From Massospora cicadina (lineage: Eukaryota; Entomophthoromycota; Entomophthoromycetes; Entomophthorales; Entomophthoraceae): DNA of 64,000 bases. Location of the stretch: assembly GCA_022478985.1 (NCBI GenBank), contig JAKSZP010002706.1:124001-188000 (forward strand), given 5' to 3'. The translations under genes were made by a program, and so were the position numbers. Below are positions 23,230 to 34,276 of this stretch, piece by piece. The notes beneath the pieces are model-generated. The model saw nothing but the letters and a program-made list of their open reading frames with translations. It had not been told where the DNA came from and made no database searches. Positions within the stretch are counted from its first letter, which is position 1, and each line of letters starts with the position of its first letter.

Positions 23230-23990
23230 TCATGCGCTCCTTTATAAACAAAAATGGAAAACCCCTAGGGCCCTGCCTCTCACCCAAATCTCTGGCCTGG
23301 GGCATATCCTGGATGAGAGATGGGTGTTTGCTGACCCTACCTCTTCTCCACATGCCTTTCCTACACTTACCCCCCAACCTAAACCCATCCTGGTTTAAAA
23401 ATCTGCAAGTATCATTTAAAAAATATAATAAACTTCATATAGAACTTAGAAGAACCCAGAAGCCCTCACAATACAGTCCCCATTCCCTGCCTCAACTAGT
23501 AGTTCAAACAGAAGACAATCTGAAAGGGGACTACTCCCCTAGAAAGCAAAAATTGAGCATAAAGTTGAAAATAAAGGGTCAAAGTGGGGTTCAAACCCAA
23601 CACCTCATTACAAATGCAAAAGTGTAGATTCAGACATTTGGAAATCAGGAAATGTTTCAAGAATATCTTGGAAGCTTTGGGAAATACTATCAAGGTAAAA
23701 TTGTGGTTAAAATTCGTTTATTAATAAATTCAAAATCAGAAATTGTTCCCCCTATTGCAATTCAGATTAGTAGCATCCTCCATTTCCACCATATTACCCA
23801 GCACCTTGCTACATGTAGGGTATTGGGTTACTTTTTTAACTATTTTTCCTATCAGTTTTTTATTTATTTTTTGGATTATGTCTGGATTTGTCAATTTACA
23901 TATCAAACGACCTATGGGCAATAATTCATTGGATTGGCGCCTATTCAACTCCTCTTCCAACGTGCCCACCTAGAGTTTATTTGAATCCTA
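23230..23990. other. Foreign-looking insert between gypsy F RNase H and RT
   Basis: Gypsy F coding sequence stops matching near 23225 and resumes near 23990. The left half of the block is richer in C and G than its surroundings and holds a 131-codon frame (23232-23627, +) with no recognisable domain. On the minus strand, GTTGGGTTTGAACCCCAC at about 23583-23600 looks like a tRNA T-arm/B box, and TTTGTAA just upstream is like an anticodon loop, but no A box was found. I could not find a target duplication. Confidence 0.4.
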
Positions 23991-25169
23991 CGGTGCTTTG
24001 TGAACCTTAAATGGCATTTGGGCCTTGGCGTACCCAAGAAAGAGGCCATGTATTTCCATTTCAAGCTTTGATATCAAATTTTTGTTTGGTACCCCAATAG
24101 AAATTATTGTCCTTAGCCAATAGTCAAACGAGAGGCTTAATAACCCATGCAACTTAGAAATGAATTGATGTATAATATTCCATCATTACCAAATAAACTT
24201 GGATATCTCGTAGGTTTTGAGATGGAGGATTTTTTATATTTCTTCAACCTTATCTTTTAAGGGTCAAATTCCTTCTTGTGATATAGCATGCTTAAGAAAG
24301 TCTAATTTCCTTTGAAAAAAGGTTTTTTTGGTTTTATCTTAAGGCCATAATCCTGAAGGCATTAGAAGTCTTCTTTTGGATTTTAAGATGTTCTTTAAAA
24401 GTTTTAAGAGCCATGATGTCATTGAGATGAACTATAAAACAACTAATCTTAAACTCCTGTAAGATATGATCCATCGTCAATGGTATGATGAGGGCGCATT
24501 ACAAAACCCCTGAGGTATTCAAGTGGGCTTATATAGCCCTTCACTAAAAATAAAAGCACGTTTTCCTGGCTTGGGGGAAAGGTCCATTTGCCACTATCCG
24601 CTGGTCAAGTCCATATAAAAAATTTGGATCCAAAGAGTTGTGCAAAAGCGTCATTTATGCAAGTGATTGGATAACTATCTTTTTATTTGTGAGGTTGTTC
24701 AATTTTCAGCATTCCATAAATATCCTATGACCTCCATTTTTCTTTTTTCTAAGCTGAGATCAGACAATGTAGGGATTTGAGAAAGTACTATTATTCCAGC
24801 GTCTAGTAACTGTTTGGTCTCTGTCCTCCTTTGTTGCCCCATGACCTTTGATTACAATAAGGTTTGGACCAGATAGGATTGGCATCACAAACCACAATTT
24901 TGTGACTCCAATCCTTCGTGTGCCCATAATTAGTATCAGATTAAGTATATCACTGTAGGCATCTAGAAAGGAGCATGCTCTTTCAAGCTCATCAAGGGTT
25001 AGTTGATCTAAAATATGAACGTAACCAAACTACAAAACAGTTTGTCAATAGGTAATTCATAATAGCATAGATCTGATAAAGTGATTTTCTCAATATCATT
25101 GATTGGGCTCAGCAGGCCTTTCTATCCCCTGATTCTTTTTCATGATAATGTCCTTGTTAATAGGATTCC
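23990..25169 (-). pseudogene. Gypsy F reverse transcriptase (decayed)
   Basis: Minus-strand reading: LTLDELERACSFLDAYSDIL near 25000 (spacer), KKEKWRSQDIYG near 24750, WMDLTSG-type motif with WQMDLSPKPGKRAFIFSEGL near 24600-24530, IPQGFCNAPSSYH near 24500, and the thumb with FQRKLDFLKHAISQEGIDP near 24320-24260. YxDD cannot be read. The region reaches the CCAAT site where gypsy C entered. Confidence 0.7.
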
Positions 25170-25174
25170 CCAAT
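25170..25174. repeat. Target-site duplication of gypsy C, left copy (CCAAT)
   Basis: CCAAT abuts the 5' LTR of C; the identical CCAAT follows the 3' LTR at 31095-31099. Confidence 0.88.
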
Positions 25175-25671
25175 TGTTGTGATTCTGATATGACTGGACA
25201 TAAAGCCCTAAGTTGTTATAGCAGAATGGGTAGGATCCGCTGAGTTTAATACAAGTAATAATTATTCAAGTGCTGCGATGAGGCAATATTGGGTTATTGG
25301 GAAATCGCCTCAAATTAGGTGATTGTGAAATTAACAAATGAAGAATTGATGGAGCCAATGAGATATGGCGAATTAAAATTACTAATTCATAGAAGCTGTA
25401 GCATCCAAAGTCACTACAATATTGGCGAGATGAGATGATCAATAAGGGTTTTTTTAAGTAAGTTAAAAGTAAGCGAAGTAAGAAGAATCTGTGATACTAA
25501 GTATCTTTAACAAAAGAGGGTGTGGGAGCAAGTGCTCCATGTTTATTCAATAAATTTATTCTGTTGTTTTAAGGGCAACGATCATCATATTGTTGGTACT
25601 GATTGCTCAGTGGGTCAAACCCTAAGCAAAAGCTGTCAGCGTATCTATTGAATACCACCAATTTTATAACA
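25175..25671 (+). repeat. Gypsy C 5' LTR
   Basis: TGTTGTGATTCTGATATGAC to ACCAATTTTATAACA. Collinear with 30599-31094 and related to the LTRs of D (37796-38246). Internal landmark shared by all: GTAGCATCCAAAGTCACTAC near 25396. Confidence 0.93.
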
Positions 25672-25687
25672 GTGGTGCTCACTACAG
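25672..25687 (+). promoter_or_regulatory. Gypsy C primer-binding site
   Basis: GTGGTGCTCACTACAG begins one base after the LTR. The identical GTGGTGCTCACTACA follows the 5' LTR of D, so the site is conserved. It would pair with a tRNA ending GTAGTGAGCACCA. I do not assign the tRNA. Confidence 0.65.
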
Positions 25688-25769
25688 GGGGCCCATTAAT
25701 CAAATATATATGATAAAATTTCAGTTGCTAGCCATGCCGCATTGATGTTGCGTTGATAAAAAATTTACT

Positions 25770-26790
25770 CATCACCCTGGGTCAGTTGCCTATGAGGAAT
25801 TGAAACTGGCTTTGGACACTGTGCTGAAAAAAAAAAGATGAGCTGCTCCAGGAGGTTTTCTGTAATAAGATGCCCCCATTCAATCGAGAAGGGAATATTC
25901 CTGGGTTCTTTAAGCAATTTGAAATTGCAACTGAAGGTGTCTCATATCGATGGAAAGTAAGCTGCTGATTTCTACCTTGGACGTTGGATGTGCTGATCAA
26001 GTTTTCTGTTACCTTTCTGGCAGTTCTATTACATACCAAGAAGTCAAAGAAACGTTGCTGTGGTTGTTCAGTGGACCTGAAAAAATGTCCCAGTAGAAGG
26101 CTAAATTTTTGACCATCAAGCTTCAGCGTAATGAGATCCTAATCGCGTTTGCTGAGCGATTTATGGCAGAAGATCACGTGCTAATTGGGGCTGGAATTTT
26201 ATCCAAATCAGACATATGTATTGCAATGACTTCTGCTGCAAAGCCATACCATGAGTTACATAACGTTATGGCCTCACTGTTGGATGAAGATGTACCATTG
26301 CTTAAAATTGTTCAGTTTTTTGCACCGTATATCTGCCAAGTTCCCTCCACCTAATACCAAGTGGGATCATCCTGATATAACTGCCAAATCATCTTACTTG
26401 GGAACTCTGTTAGTACAGTTCACATTCCACAAAGCTACCCACAGCAGTTTAACGTCCGCCCCATACCTGCTTATTGTCACCAGCCAATTATTGCCCTAAC
26501 TCTGTTTCCACTTATCACGTCCAGCCCAACTCTCAGCGTGGCTCCTTTCACATTAATTGGGGGACATGGGCCCTATGGGGTCAGCTGTTTTAAATGAATT
26601 CAACAAGGTCACATGGCTTGGTGGTGCCCCAATCAACAGGTCTCTTACGTACAGTCAGAACAGTACTGCCAGGGAAAAGTCAGAGTGGAGTAGAGATGGG
26701 ACTCTCCATCTCCACTATATCGAAACTAAACGTCCCGCCTGAACCCACTTTAGAGTATTCAGTGGAAGCTCCCTTGGCCAATGCATCAGA
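25770..26790 (+). pseudogene. Gypsy C gag (broken)
   Basis: Read across frames: SVAYEELKLALDTVLKK (25790s), KMPPFNREGNIPGFFKQFEI (about 25868), then the open segment 26109-26354 with IKLQRNEILIAFAERFMAED and MTSAAKPYHELHNVMASLLD, which matches D and, more distantly, the E gag (MEHAIMPFHELHHVMIPAF). Nucleocapsid knuckle at 26586-26627: CFK then TGA, IQQGHMAWWC, so its second Cys codon has become a stop. Gag packages the element RNA. Confidence 0.82.
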
Positions 26791-27420
26791 ATTATATCAG
26801 CAGCCAGTTGGAGGGGTGAATATTTTGACACGAGTGCAGTCTTCAGCTATGGCGGAAGAGGGGTCCCATTTGCAAGTTGAGCCATATGCTTGCCAGATGT
26901 TTAACCAAGTTTCACCTGAAAAGATAGACCCCTCCTCTGATGCATCTTTCTTGCAAGTGGTAAGCATCACTCTTCCAGTCAAAACTATTATAGAAACAAT
27001 ATCCCAGGATTGGTGAGGGGATTGTGGGTTTTCTTGGAGACAGAGATGCCATAAATGTCCATGTCATAAATAGTCAAGATGCATATTACTCCAAATGTAC
27101 TTACTGTGACCTGGTTGTAGCTAAAACCTGAGACCGTGCCATCATGGATTCAGGTGCTCCCATCAATATAGTCTCCAAAAAGTTGGTGGCCAGGTTGTCA
27201 TAAAAATTGGACGTGGACCATTTAGTGGTATATGGGACTGCTGGAGCGGATAAAAAAGTCTCTGAGAGAGCATACAGTGTGCTTCCGTTGCAGTTTGGTT
27301 CTATTGTCATGGTGGCCCCTGCTATAGTGTTACCAAATAGCAATTATGATTTTCTGATTGGAACCGCCTTCTTGCGACACTATGGACTGTTATTGATATG
27401 ATGGATGAGACTTTTTAAAT
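26790..27420 (+). pseudogene. Gypsy C protease (aspartic protease, broken)
   Basis: A spacer with LQVEPYACQMFNQ and ASFLQVVSITLPVK (26860-26980) leads into the retropepsin site AIMDSGAPINIVS; DSG codons lie at 27147-27155. A stop after KLVARLS breaks it, and 27207-27401 continues open: DVDHLVVYGTAGADKK, AIVLPNSNYDFLIGTAFL. The catalytic triad is present and only the frame is damaged. Confidence 0.85.
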
Positions 27421-27460
27421 ATTGGGTCAGCGAACCCCAATTTAATTCACCTCTAGCGGA

Positions 27461-27880
27461 GTGCCAAATGATCCAGTGCATATGGGGAATATCAATCTAT
27501 CTTATAGAGATGGAGTAATCGCAGTATGCTACCATCAGTTAAAGGGCAAAGACCGGTCCCTTCCTCAACAGATTTATGAATATCAAGAGTTGACGCTCAG
27601 AGCATCTGGATCTTTTTCTATTCCATCTGGGCATCAAATTATATTGAACACTGAGTTGGTGGTTGAGATTCTGGATGGACTCTATGGGGAGGTTATTGGA
27701 CCATATCAGCAATCACAGTTTGAGTTCCACGTGGCCCCAGACATTATGTTATTTGGGCAGTGGGAGATCAAAGTTTTCTTGCAAATCTACAAACGGTACC
27801 ACTGAAAATCCGCTGCCACCATTAGTGGCATACTTACACTTATCCCCTTTGAAGAGGTTCTTTCAGTTCATGAATTTGGG
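27461..27880 (+). pseudogene. Gypsy C dUTPase-like domain between protease and RT
   Basis: The open segment 27461-27805 reads EYQELTLRASGSFSIPSGHQ, then ILNTELVVEILDGLYGEVIG, PYQQSQFEFHVAPDIML, then GQWEIKVFLQ before a shift. Compared with trimeric dUTPases, LxAS..IPxG fits motif 1 and the following strand, GLYGEVIGPYQQS fits the motif-2 region (GxYGRIAPRS), and APxIxxxGxWEIKV fits motif 3 (GVIDxxYRGEVKV). The motif-2 Arg and motif-3 catalytic Asp are not conserved. Copies in A, D and E share this pattern, so it is a family domain. Function beyond the fold is inference. Confidence 0.68.
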
Positions 27881-27951
27881 TCACTGGAGGAATTTGTCTG
27901 ACTTTCAACCCACCGCTCAATGTAATGACCGTTATATCCCGCGACTAGTTA

Positions 27952-28740
27952 ATGGGGCTGTCAGAACCACAGAAGGATAGGGCAATCTCTTTATTTCAAA
28001 AATATAAAGGGATTTTTGCTGTTGATGACCACGATCCAGGATATGCGCGGGGGTGGTTCATAGGCTGGACACTAGAGATCATCCTACCATCAGGCCAAGG
28101 CCAATCCACCAATCACAGCTGGCAGAAGAAGTAGTAACCAAGGAAATTGACAAACTATTAGCAAAAGGGATTCTTGAACCATCTAAGGGTACATGGTTTT
28201 CATCCATTCTGATTGTTAAAAAGAAGGATGGCACCAACCGCGTAGTAGTAGACTATTGAAATCTTAACAGCATCACCAAAAAGAACTCCTATCCCTTACC
28301 ATGGATTGACAATGCTTTGGATCGGCTAGGAGGAGCTCAGTTCTTCTCAGCTATGGACCTGATCTTGGGCTACAGGCAAATCGAATTGCCATTGGCGGAG
28401 CAGGAAAAGTGCACTGTAATCACTTCCAAAGGTCTTTTTCAACCAACTCAGATGCCACAAGTGCTGTGTAACGCCCCAGCTACTTTTCAACGAACAATGG
28501 ATACTATCCTGGGGGATCTAAAACTGTCATGTGTCCTTGTATACCTTAATGACATTAATGTTTTCTCCCAAACCTTCTCTAAACATCTCAATTATCTAGA
28601 AGCTGTATTCCGTCGGCTTGCTGAGGCCAGCATAAAGATCAAACCATGGAATTTCCAATGCTTTAAGGACCAGCTGGAGTACCTAAGGTTTGTGGTTGAC
28701 GCCACAAAGTTGTGACCCCAACCAGATAAGGTGGAAGCTA
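27952..28740 (+). pseudogene. Gypsy C reverse transcriptase (broken; YLND active site)
   Basis: GLSEPQKDRAISLFQKYKGI opens the domain at 27952. After a frameshift near 28050, 28053-28259 gives KEIDKLLAKGILEPSKG and IVKKKDGTNRVVVDY, then a stop. Then 28317-28715 gives MDLILGYRQIELPLAEQEKC, MPQVLCNAPATFQRTMD, and the polymerase box VYLNDINVF at 28539-28565. YLND replaces YLDD, so the first catalytic Asp of the box is lost. The thumb segment FRRLAEASIKIKPW follows. Confidence 0.92.
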
Positions 28741-29350
28741 TACGTAAAATGTCTCCACCCAACAACAAGCGGGATATACAGGTATTTTTGGGAATGGTCA
28801 GCTATTACTGGTGCTTCATCCCTAACTTCAGCTGTATTGGGGGCCCACTATTCGAGTTATTAAAGAAAGACACCAATATTGAATGAACTGAAAGTCAGCA
28901 ATGCGCTTTTGATATGCTTCAAATGGTGTTAACCAGTGCGCCAGTGTTACACTATCCCAATTTTGAAAAAGAGTTCATTGTTCAGACGGATGCATCCCTT
29001 TCTGCTGTAGGAGAAGTCCTATCCCAAAAAGATGAGGAAGGAGAAGAGCACCCCATAGCATATTGCAGTCATAGCTTGAACAGCCATGAATGCAATTATG
29101 CTATGACTGAGTGGGAGTGCTTAGCAGTGATCTACGCCTATAAGCAATTCTGGGTGTATTTGCATGGGGTGAAATTCAAAGTTGTAACGGATCATGCCTC
29201 ACTACACTGGTTACAAAATCTGAAAGAACCGGAAGGGCGCATGGCCCAATGGGCTCTTAAATTGCAGGCATACAATTTTGAAATTCTTCATCGACCCAGA
29301 GAAAAACATCAGAATGCTGATTGTTTATTGAGATTACCCACAATTGCAGT
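28740..29350 (+). pseudogene. Gypsy C connection and RNase H
   Basis: Connection: IQVFLGMVSYYW near 28780. RNase H open from 28914: FIVQTDASLSAVGEVLSQKD with the first Asp, EHPIAYCSHSLNSHECNYAM, TEWECLAVIYAYKQF with the Glu, VVTDHASLHWL with another Asp, and EKHQNADCLLRLPT (DALSR-like end). Catalytic residues appear present. A stop at 28885-28890 separates it from RT. Confidence 0.9.
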
Positions 29351-29379
29351 TATGGCGGATCTGATCGCTATAATGTTCT

Positions 29380-30545
29380 ATAAAATGCTTAGTGTCAAGT
29401 ACGGTGATGAATTGCCACCAGTCATAATGGTATTAGACGAAATAAGGGCCATATGTTCCAGAAAAATGAAGAATTGTATGAGCGGATAGGGGACACTACT
29501 GTGAATATTCCAAGACCTTTCGCTTGCCCAACTATTAATATGAGCACACACCAAGCGGTTGGACATGGTGGAGTACATAAAACCATTGAACTATTGCAGC
29601 CTTTGTATTACTGGGAAAGCATGAACTTCGATGTACTTGATACTAACTTCTCCTGTCACCAGTGCTAAGTGGAAAAGCCGTTCTGCCAAAAGACTTCATA
29701 TTGGTTAGTGAAGCTACACTTCTCCTGGCACACTGTTTTCATTGATGTTGTGGGTCTCTTCCCAACAGGAGCAAATTGGTCCAAATACATCCTGGTAGCA
29801 ATTGACCACTTGACCAGGTGTGTTGAGGCGCGACCAATACGTGATTTGGGGGCGCTAATGGTGGCCAAGTTTGTTATGGAGTGTATAATTCAGTGACATG
29901 GTTGTCCTCAGTTCATCCTTACAGACAACAGAACTAACTTCACTTCCCACATTCTTCCAAAGCTTAATGAGCTAATGGCCATCTGAGGGGTTTTGACAAC
30001 TCCATACCACCCTGAATATAATGGAATGGTGGAGCGGGTCAATGGGACTTTAATAAACATACTCTGTAAATTAGTAGCAGATCTACCCTCAGATTGGAGC
30101 TCCCTTTTGTCCACAACCGTCTTTGCTTATAATATTAGTTATCATCTAACCACTGGGAAAAGCCAATTCCAATTGCTTTATGGATGGCACCCCGCTTTGC
30201 CCGCCCTCTTATATGCCTGTGTAGAGGACACTGGTGGTATGGATCGGCAAGACTACTTGACTGTCCTAATGACTATGCTGATTAAATTACAAACTGAAGT
30301 TTACTCATTCAGCCTAGCCAAGAGAATCAAAAGCCAGGCTGCAAATCAGGTATGACGGAGTGACCTAGCACAGTACAAAGATGGAGACATGGTCCTATTT
30401 CATGATCAACATAGGTTCAGATGGAAACACAAGTTGGCCGGTATCTGGATTGGCCCATTCAAAGTTATTGAGAAGACCAGGGTGGACGCATATACTATCA
30501 AGGACCCTGCTAGCAGTCAGATCATCAACTGAGTGCATGCAAAGT
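29380..30545 (+). pseudogene. Gypsy C integrase (broken)
   Basis: The 29453-29668 segment gives the zinc-binding domain: HQAVGHGGVHKTIELL ... YYWESMNFDVL ... CHQC, then a stop. The 29669-29896 segment gives core VFIDVVGLFPTGANWSKYIL with the first Asp. FILTDNRTNFTSH near 29910 gives the second Asp, and GMVERVNGTLINILCK near 30025 gives the Glu. The 29993-30355 segment runs to SFSLAKRIKSQAANQV, then WIGPFKVIEKTRVD near 30450, the GPF-type C-terminal module. No chromodomain seen. Confidence 0.92.
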
Positions 30546-30579
30546 TCCTCTGAGCATATAAGCAATCGGAACCTTATTG

Positions 30580-30598
30580 TCCAGTCAGAGGGGGGTAT
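30580..30598 (+). promoter_or_regulatory. Gypsy C polypurine tract
   Basis: CAGTCAGAGGGGGGTAT sits directly before the 3' LTR at 30599. Same position and form in A and D. Confidence 0.65.
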
Positions 30599-31094
30599 TG
30601 TCGCAATTCTGATATGACTGGACAATTTGCCCTAACATTATAGCGGAATGTGTAGATCTGTTGAGTTCAATAGAAGTAATAATTATTTGAGCGCCTTGAG
30701 ATGAGGTGATAATGGGTTATTGGGAAATCTCCTTGTTTAGGCGATTGTGAAATTACCAAATGAAGAATTGATGGAGCTAATGAGATATGGCGAATTAATT
30801 TACTAAGCCATAGAAGCTGTAGCATCCAAAGTCACTACAATATTGACGAGATGAGATGATCAAGAAGGGGTTTTTTAAATAAGTTGAGCTTAAGCGGAAT
30901 AAGAAGAATCCGCGGTATTAAGTATCTCTAATAAAAGAGGTTGTGGGAGCAAGTGCTTCATGTTTATTTAATAAAGTTTATTCTGTTGTTTCAAGGGCAA
31001 CGATCATCATATTGTTGGTCCTGATTGCTCAGTGGGTCAAACCCTGTGCAAAAAACTGTCAGCGTATCTATTAAATACCACCAATTTTATAACA
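30599..31094 (+). repeat. Gypsy C 3' LTR
   Basis: TGTCGCAATTCTGATATGAC to ACCAATTTTATAACA, partner of 25175-25671. Confidence 0.93.
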
Positions 31095-31099
31095 CCAAT
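31095..31099. repeat. Target-site duplication of gypsy C, right copy (CCAAT)
   Basis: Identical to 25170-25174. Gypsy F sequence resumes right after it. Confidence 0.88.
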
Positions 31100-31780
31100 A
31101 GAACATTGATAGATCTCTGTTAGGCTGGGTCTAGTATACCAGGCAATGCTTGAGGCTCTAAGGGACTAACTCCATTGATGCTAATTATGCGTAATAAGCA
31201 GTTCCATGGGAGTTTGTAAAGTAATCTTGGTGACAATCATTTGTTGTTCACCAGACTTGATACTATCAAATATGAGGCATAAAAAGAAATTTTTCTAAAG
31301 CGTACACTGAATAAATTGATATTTTGCTACTTTGCCTGGACTTCATGTAATGCAATGATAATGTAGAAGAAGGGTACTCAACCAGGCAAAAATGTTCTTT
31401 CTTGATGGAATCTTTATTGTTTAGACTAGAGGGACCTCATAATTTAGAAGGGATAGATAACACTGCTTCATGTTGATGATCACGTCATACTTAAGCATAA
31501 ATTGAGTGCTAATAAGAATATTGTAGGTATTATTGTCCAAGGCCACAGTGGGGGCTGACATGATGAACTTCTTAATTCAAATGGTAAGAAGGAGTATGCC
31601 CCAAATAGTACAAGTACTGTTTTAACCCACAGTTCCATATTTTTGGGAGTAATCCAAGATAGGCGCCAACTTAATTTTCTTGAGTTTTGAGATGATAAAA
31701 TTGATTGGCGAACCAGTGTCAAGGTTGGCCATAACCTGTACCTTTTGGATGATGACATCTACATTGGCTATAGTTCCACC
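31100..31780 (-). pseudogene. Gypsy F protease and downstream linker (broken)
   Basis: On the minus strand, VQVMANLDTGSPINFIISKL reads at about 31725-31670; DTG codons are at 31720-31712 and the active site is intact. APTVALDNNTYNILISTQFM follows near 31550, the C-terminal strand of the protease. Downstream, 31100-31400 holds SGEQQMIVTKITLQTPMELL near 31235, which might be a remnant of the dUTPase-like region seen in A, C, D and E, but this is weak. Confidence 0.75.
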
Positions 31781-31799
31781 AAAGTTAGAAAGTAAGATA

Positions 31800-34221
31800 G
31801 AGCCTCCTTGCTATTAAAAGTGTAGTAGATTTTTGAGTTCTCTTGTGATATATCTTCTCAATAAATTGCAAGGTATGAACATGCTGAATAGATCAGATCA
31901 CCAAGACAATGAAATGGTCAGCACAAATAGAAGTATCAATAACCTTAGAAAACTCCAGACTTGGTTAAAATAAGTTTCAACAGGTATTATGGTCTCATCT
32001 ACTTCTTCAGCGTTCAACTGATCTGATATTTTAGACTTCAGTTGGCGCTCCTAGGACATAAATCCAACATATTCATAACCTTCTTCAGATTTTTCATTGG
32101 AGGGTTTATCTTTATATATAAGCCAGATGAGCTAAAGAAGAGTGGAATAAATCAGGCATACCAGGTTCAAGGCAGTAGGGTGCCTATCCCCAAGTTGACA
32201 ATTATTTTCCCTGTTCTCCATTCTCAGCTCTCTTACTTCACAATTATTTTCAACATGACCGACCTCGTTGTGGTAGGTGCGCTTGTGGCGCTCTGTTTGA
32301 TTTGGCTTTGGATCCTCAATGGTTAGGAATCAAAGTGATAACACAACAAATTTCTCAGACAATCTTAATTTTATAGAAATCAGCAACATAAAGCAGATCC
32401 TCCTTGATATCATGGACATTCTGGAAGTACCATTTCACTGAGGTAATGTGCATCACCAAGAAAGGGTATAAATCTAACCCAGTCTTGATGGCAGCACAGC
32501 ATATTCCAGAGTTAACAATTTAAAATCCAACAGCGTCTATGTTTCAAAGTTGAACTAATCAGCAAAGGCGGCACCAATTTTCTTATGCTAATGCGCATAA
32601 AGGCCTGGTTTTTCATGCTTAAACACTGCTTTGAGCTGAACTTGTAAATAAGCGCTTCCTATAACTTCAGCCCAGGTAATAAGGGTGTCCATATGAGGAA
32701 CCATTACTTCTTGGGCCATATGACTTAGGCAAGAGAGGATGTGCTTGACTTTCTGGTGATCAGTCACCCCTTCCATGCAAATTATTAGAAGTATAGAAAC
32801 GAGCAATGCTACCCTCAACTAGGATAAACTTTTCCTTAAATATGGGCTCAAAAGGGACAGGGTCATTCCCAGTGAGGGCATTAACAGAAGGAACATCATA
32901 TCCTATAGTCTCCAAGAAAATGTCCATTTGAATAAAGGGATAAATAAGCCTATCAATTTGCACAAGGGTGATGTCAAGCTTGTTTCCATTGCTTCGAGAT
33001 TTTTAAGAAGCATATTCATATAGAGTCATTCTAGACTTCATCAAAGGTTTGTGAGTGTCAAATTCATTAACCCAACTCCAAAGCTCCCTAAATAAAAACG
33101 AGGGTCAGATAAGAGAACTCAAGTTTTGTTGATCAATTTGCACAACCCAACATGCTTTTAAAGATCCTCGTTTATATGCGATACCCCTCATTTCCAGGTA
33201 GGTTGGATCTTTTTGAGCCTAGGTCGGCCTTAACCTGTTCATAATAACATTCAACTTGAGACAACTGATAGTATACATCCTTAAACAAATCATCCCACAA
33301 TGGTGCTCTTGACACCCTGAAATTTCTTCTCATATTTACTGAACCATCGAGCCACATACTTAACATTTTCTAAAGAGGCCATCAGATTTAACTATTTTTC
33401 AATTGAGTGAACCTGACTTCTAAAGCGGGAGTGGACCCATGAGATTTTTGATAGGGACGCCATTTAAGCTCATTGATGCGTGACAAGGTCTTGGCTAGTT
33501 GTTGTTCTAAAAAGGCTATTCTTTTTTCATCACCCTGCCGAGAAGTAGATGCTGAGACAATAACTCACTTTGATTTTTCTCTTCATGCTTTGTAAGTAAC
33601 TTTGCAAACTCTTCAAGCAGAGTGCAAGTCTTAGTGGAGGCCACAACCAATTCTTACTGGAAGTTTTAAGGCCTCTTCCACATACTTCACTATGCCAGTA
33701 TTGATTGTATTAATTCATTCATGTAGCTGAATATTGAATCTACAGTTTGCTTTCTTGAAAGATTTTGCCTTTCCTATATGATTAGAAGCCAGGTTGTAGA
33801 GGTTTTCATAAGACAGTCTCAATGCATCATGATTAACCAGATGGCGTTTTAGTTCTTCATGGTGTACTCCAACACGTGAAACATGTAAAATAAGGCTGTG
33901 TGTGCAAGCTTTTTGATGTACCTAATCAAGCTTGTGAGTTAACTGTAATTGTCCAGAAGTGTTTGGGTTTTGTAAGGAGCATTGGCAACCTTTTACTGAG
34001 GAAACTCACTCACGTATCAATATCCACAGGACTCATTATACCATGAGAAAAATCTCTAACCACTTTGGTCGCCGGCCAGGTAATCCATTGAGACTTTAGT
34101 ATAATCACGCTGACAAAATGTTCAACTTTAAAGGTGATGGTAGGAGCTATTTGTCTGATCATCCTTTCCACCATCCCCATTTTCTATCCATTCAATTAAG
34201 CTAGCAACAGGAGCACCTTCC
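31800..34221 (-). pseudogene. Gypsy F gag (broken)
   Basis: Minus-strand reading. The likely start is ATG at 34223-34221: MEGAPVASLIEWIENGDGGK. A long spacer follows with coiled-coil-like text such as GDEKRIAFLEQQLAKTLSRI near 33530. The capsid-like part is at 32590-32970: DHQKVKHILSCLSHMAQEV and MDTLITWAEVIGSAYLQ, a pattern typical of retrotransposon Gag (WxxF-type). No CCHC knuckle could be read. Stops are frequent. Plus-strand frames here, such as 32042-32326, are antisense shadows. Confidence 0.65.
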
Positions 34222-34276
34222 ATCTTGGTTGTAAGTATTATATTGTGGTTTATGGGAACTCTTATAGTTAGAACCA

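Larger units (their letters stand above)
21290..25174 (-). mobile_element. Gypsy F, 3' portion (minus strand; other half at 31100-34221)
   Basis: On the minus strand the order from 25174 down is RT, RNase H, integrase, polypurine tract. Protease and gag lie at 31100-34221, beyond gypsy C. The two parts meet at the CCAAT duplication of C. All frames are broken. Confidence 0.8.
25175..31094 (+). mobile_element. Gypsy C, complete Ty3/gypsy element (defective)
   Basis: 5.92 kb between two LTRs of about 497 bp with CCAAT target duplications. Order: LTR, primer site, gag with knuckle, protease, dUTPase-like domain, RT, RNase H, integrase, polypurine tract, LTR. It keeps the longest open pol segments of the A/C/D family, but each domain carries at least one stop or shift. 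By eye the two LTRs are roughly 85-90 percent identical, so the insertion is not recent. Confidence 0.95.

Noticed and set aside
23232..23627. 131-codon plus-strand frame as a host exon
   Set aside because: No recognisable domain, no splice-site context that stands out, and it is embedded in gypsy F.
32042..32326. Hydrophobic 94-codon plus-strand frame as a membrane protein
   Set aside because: It is antisense to gypsy F gag and the hydrophobic stretch is explained by AT-rich composition.
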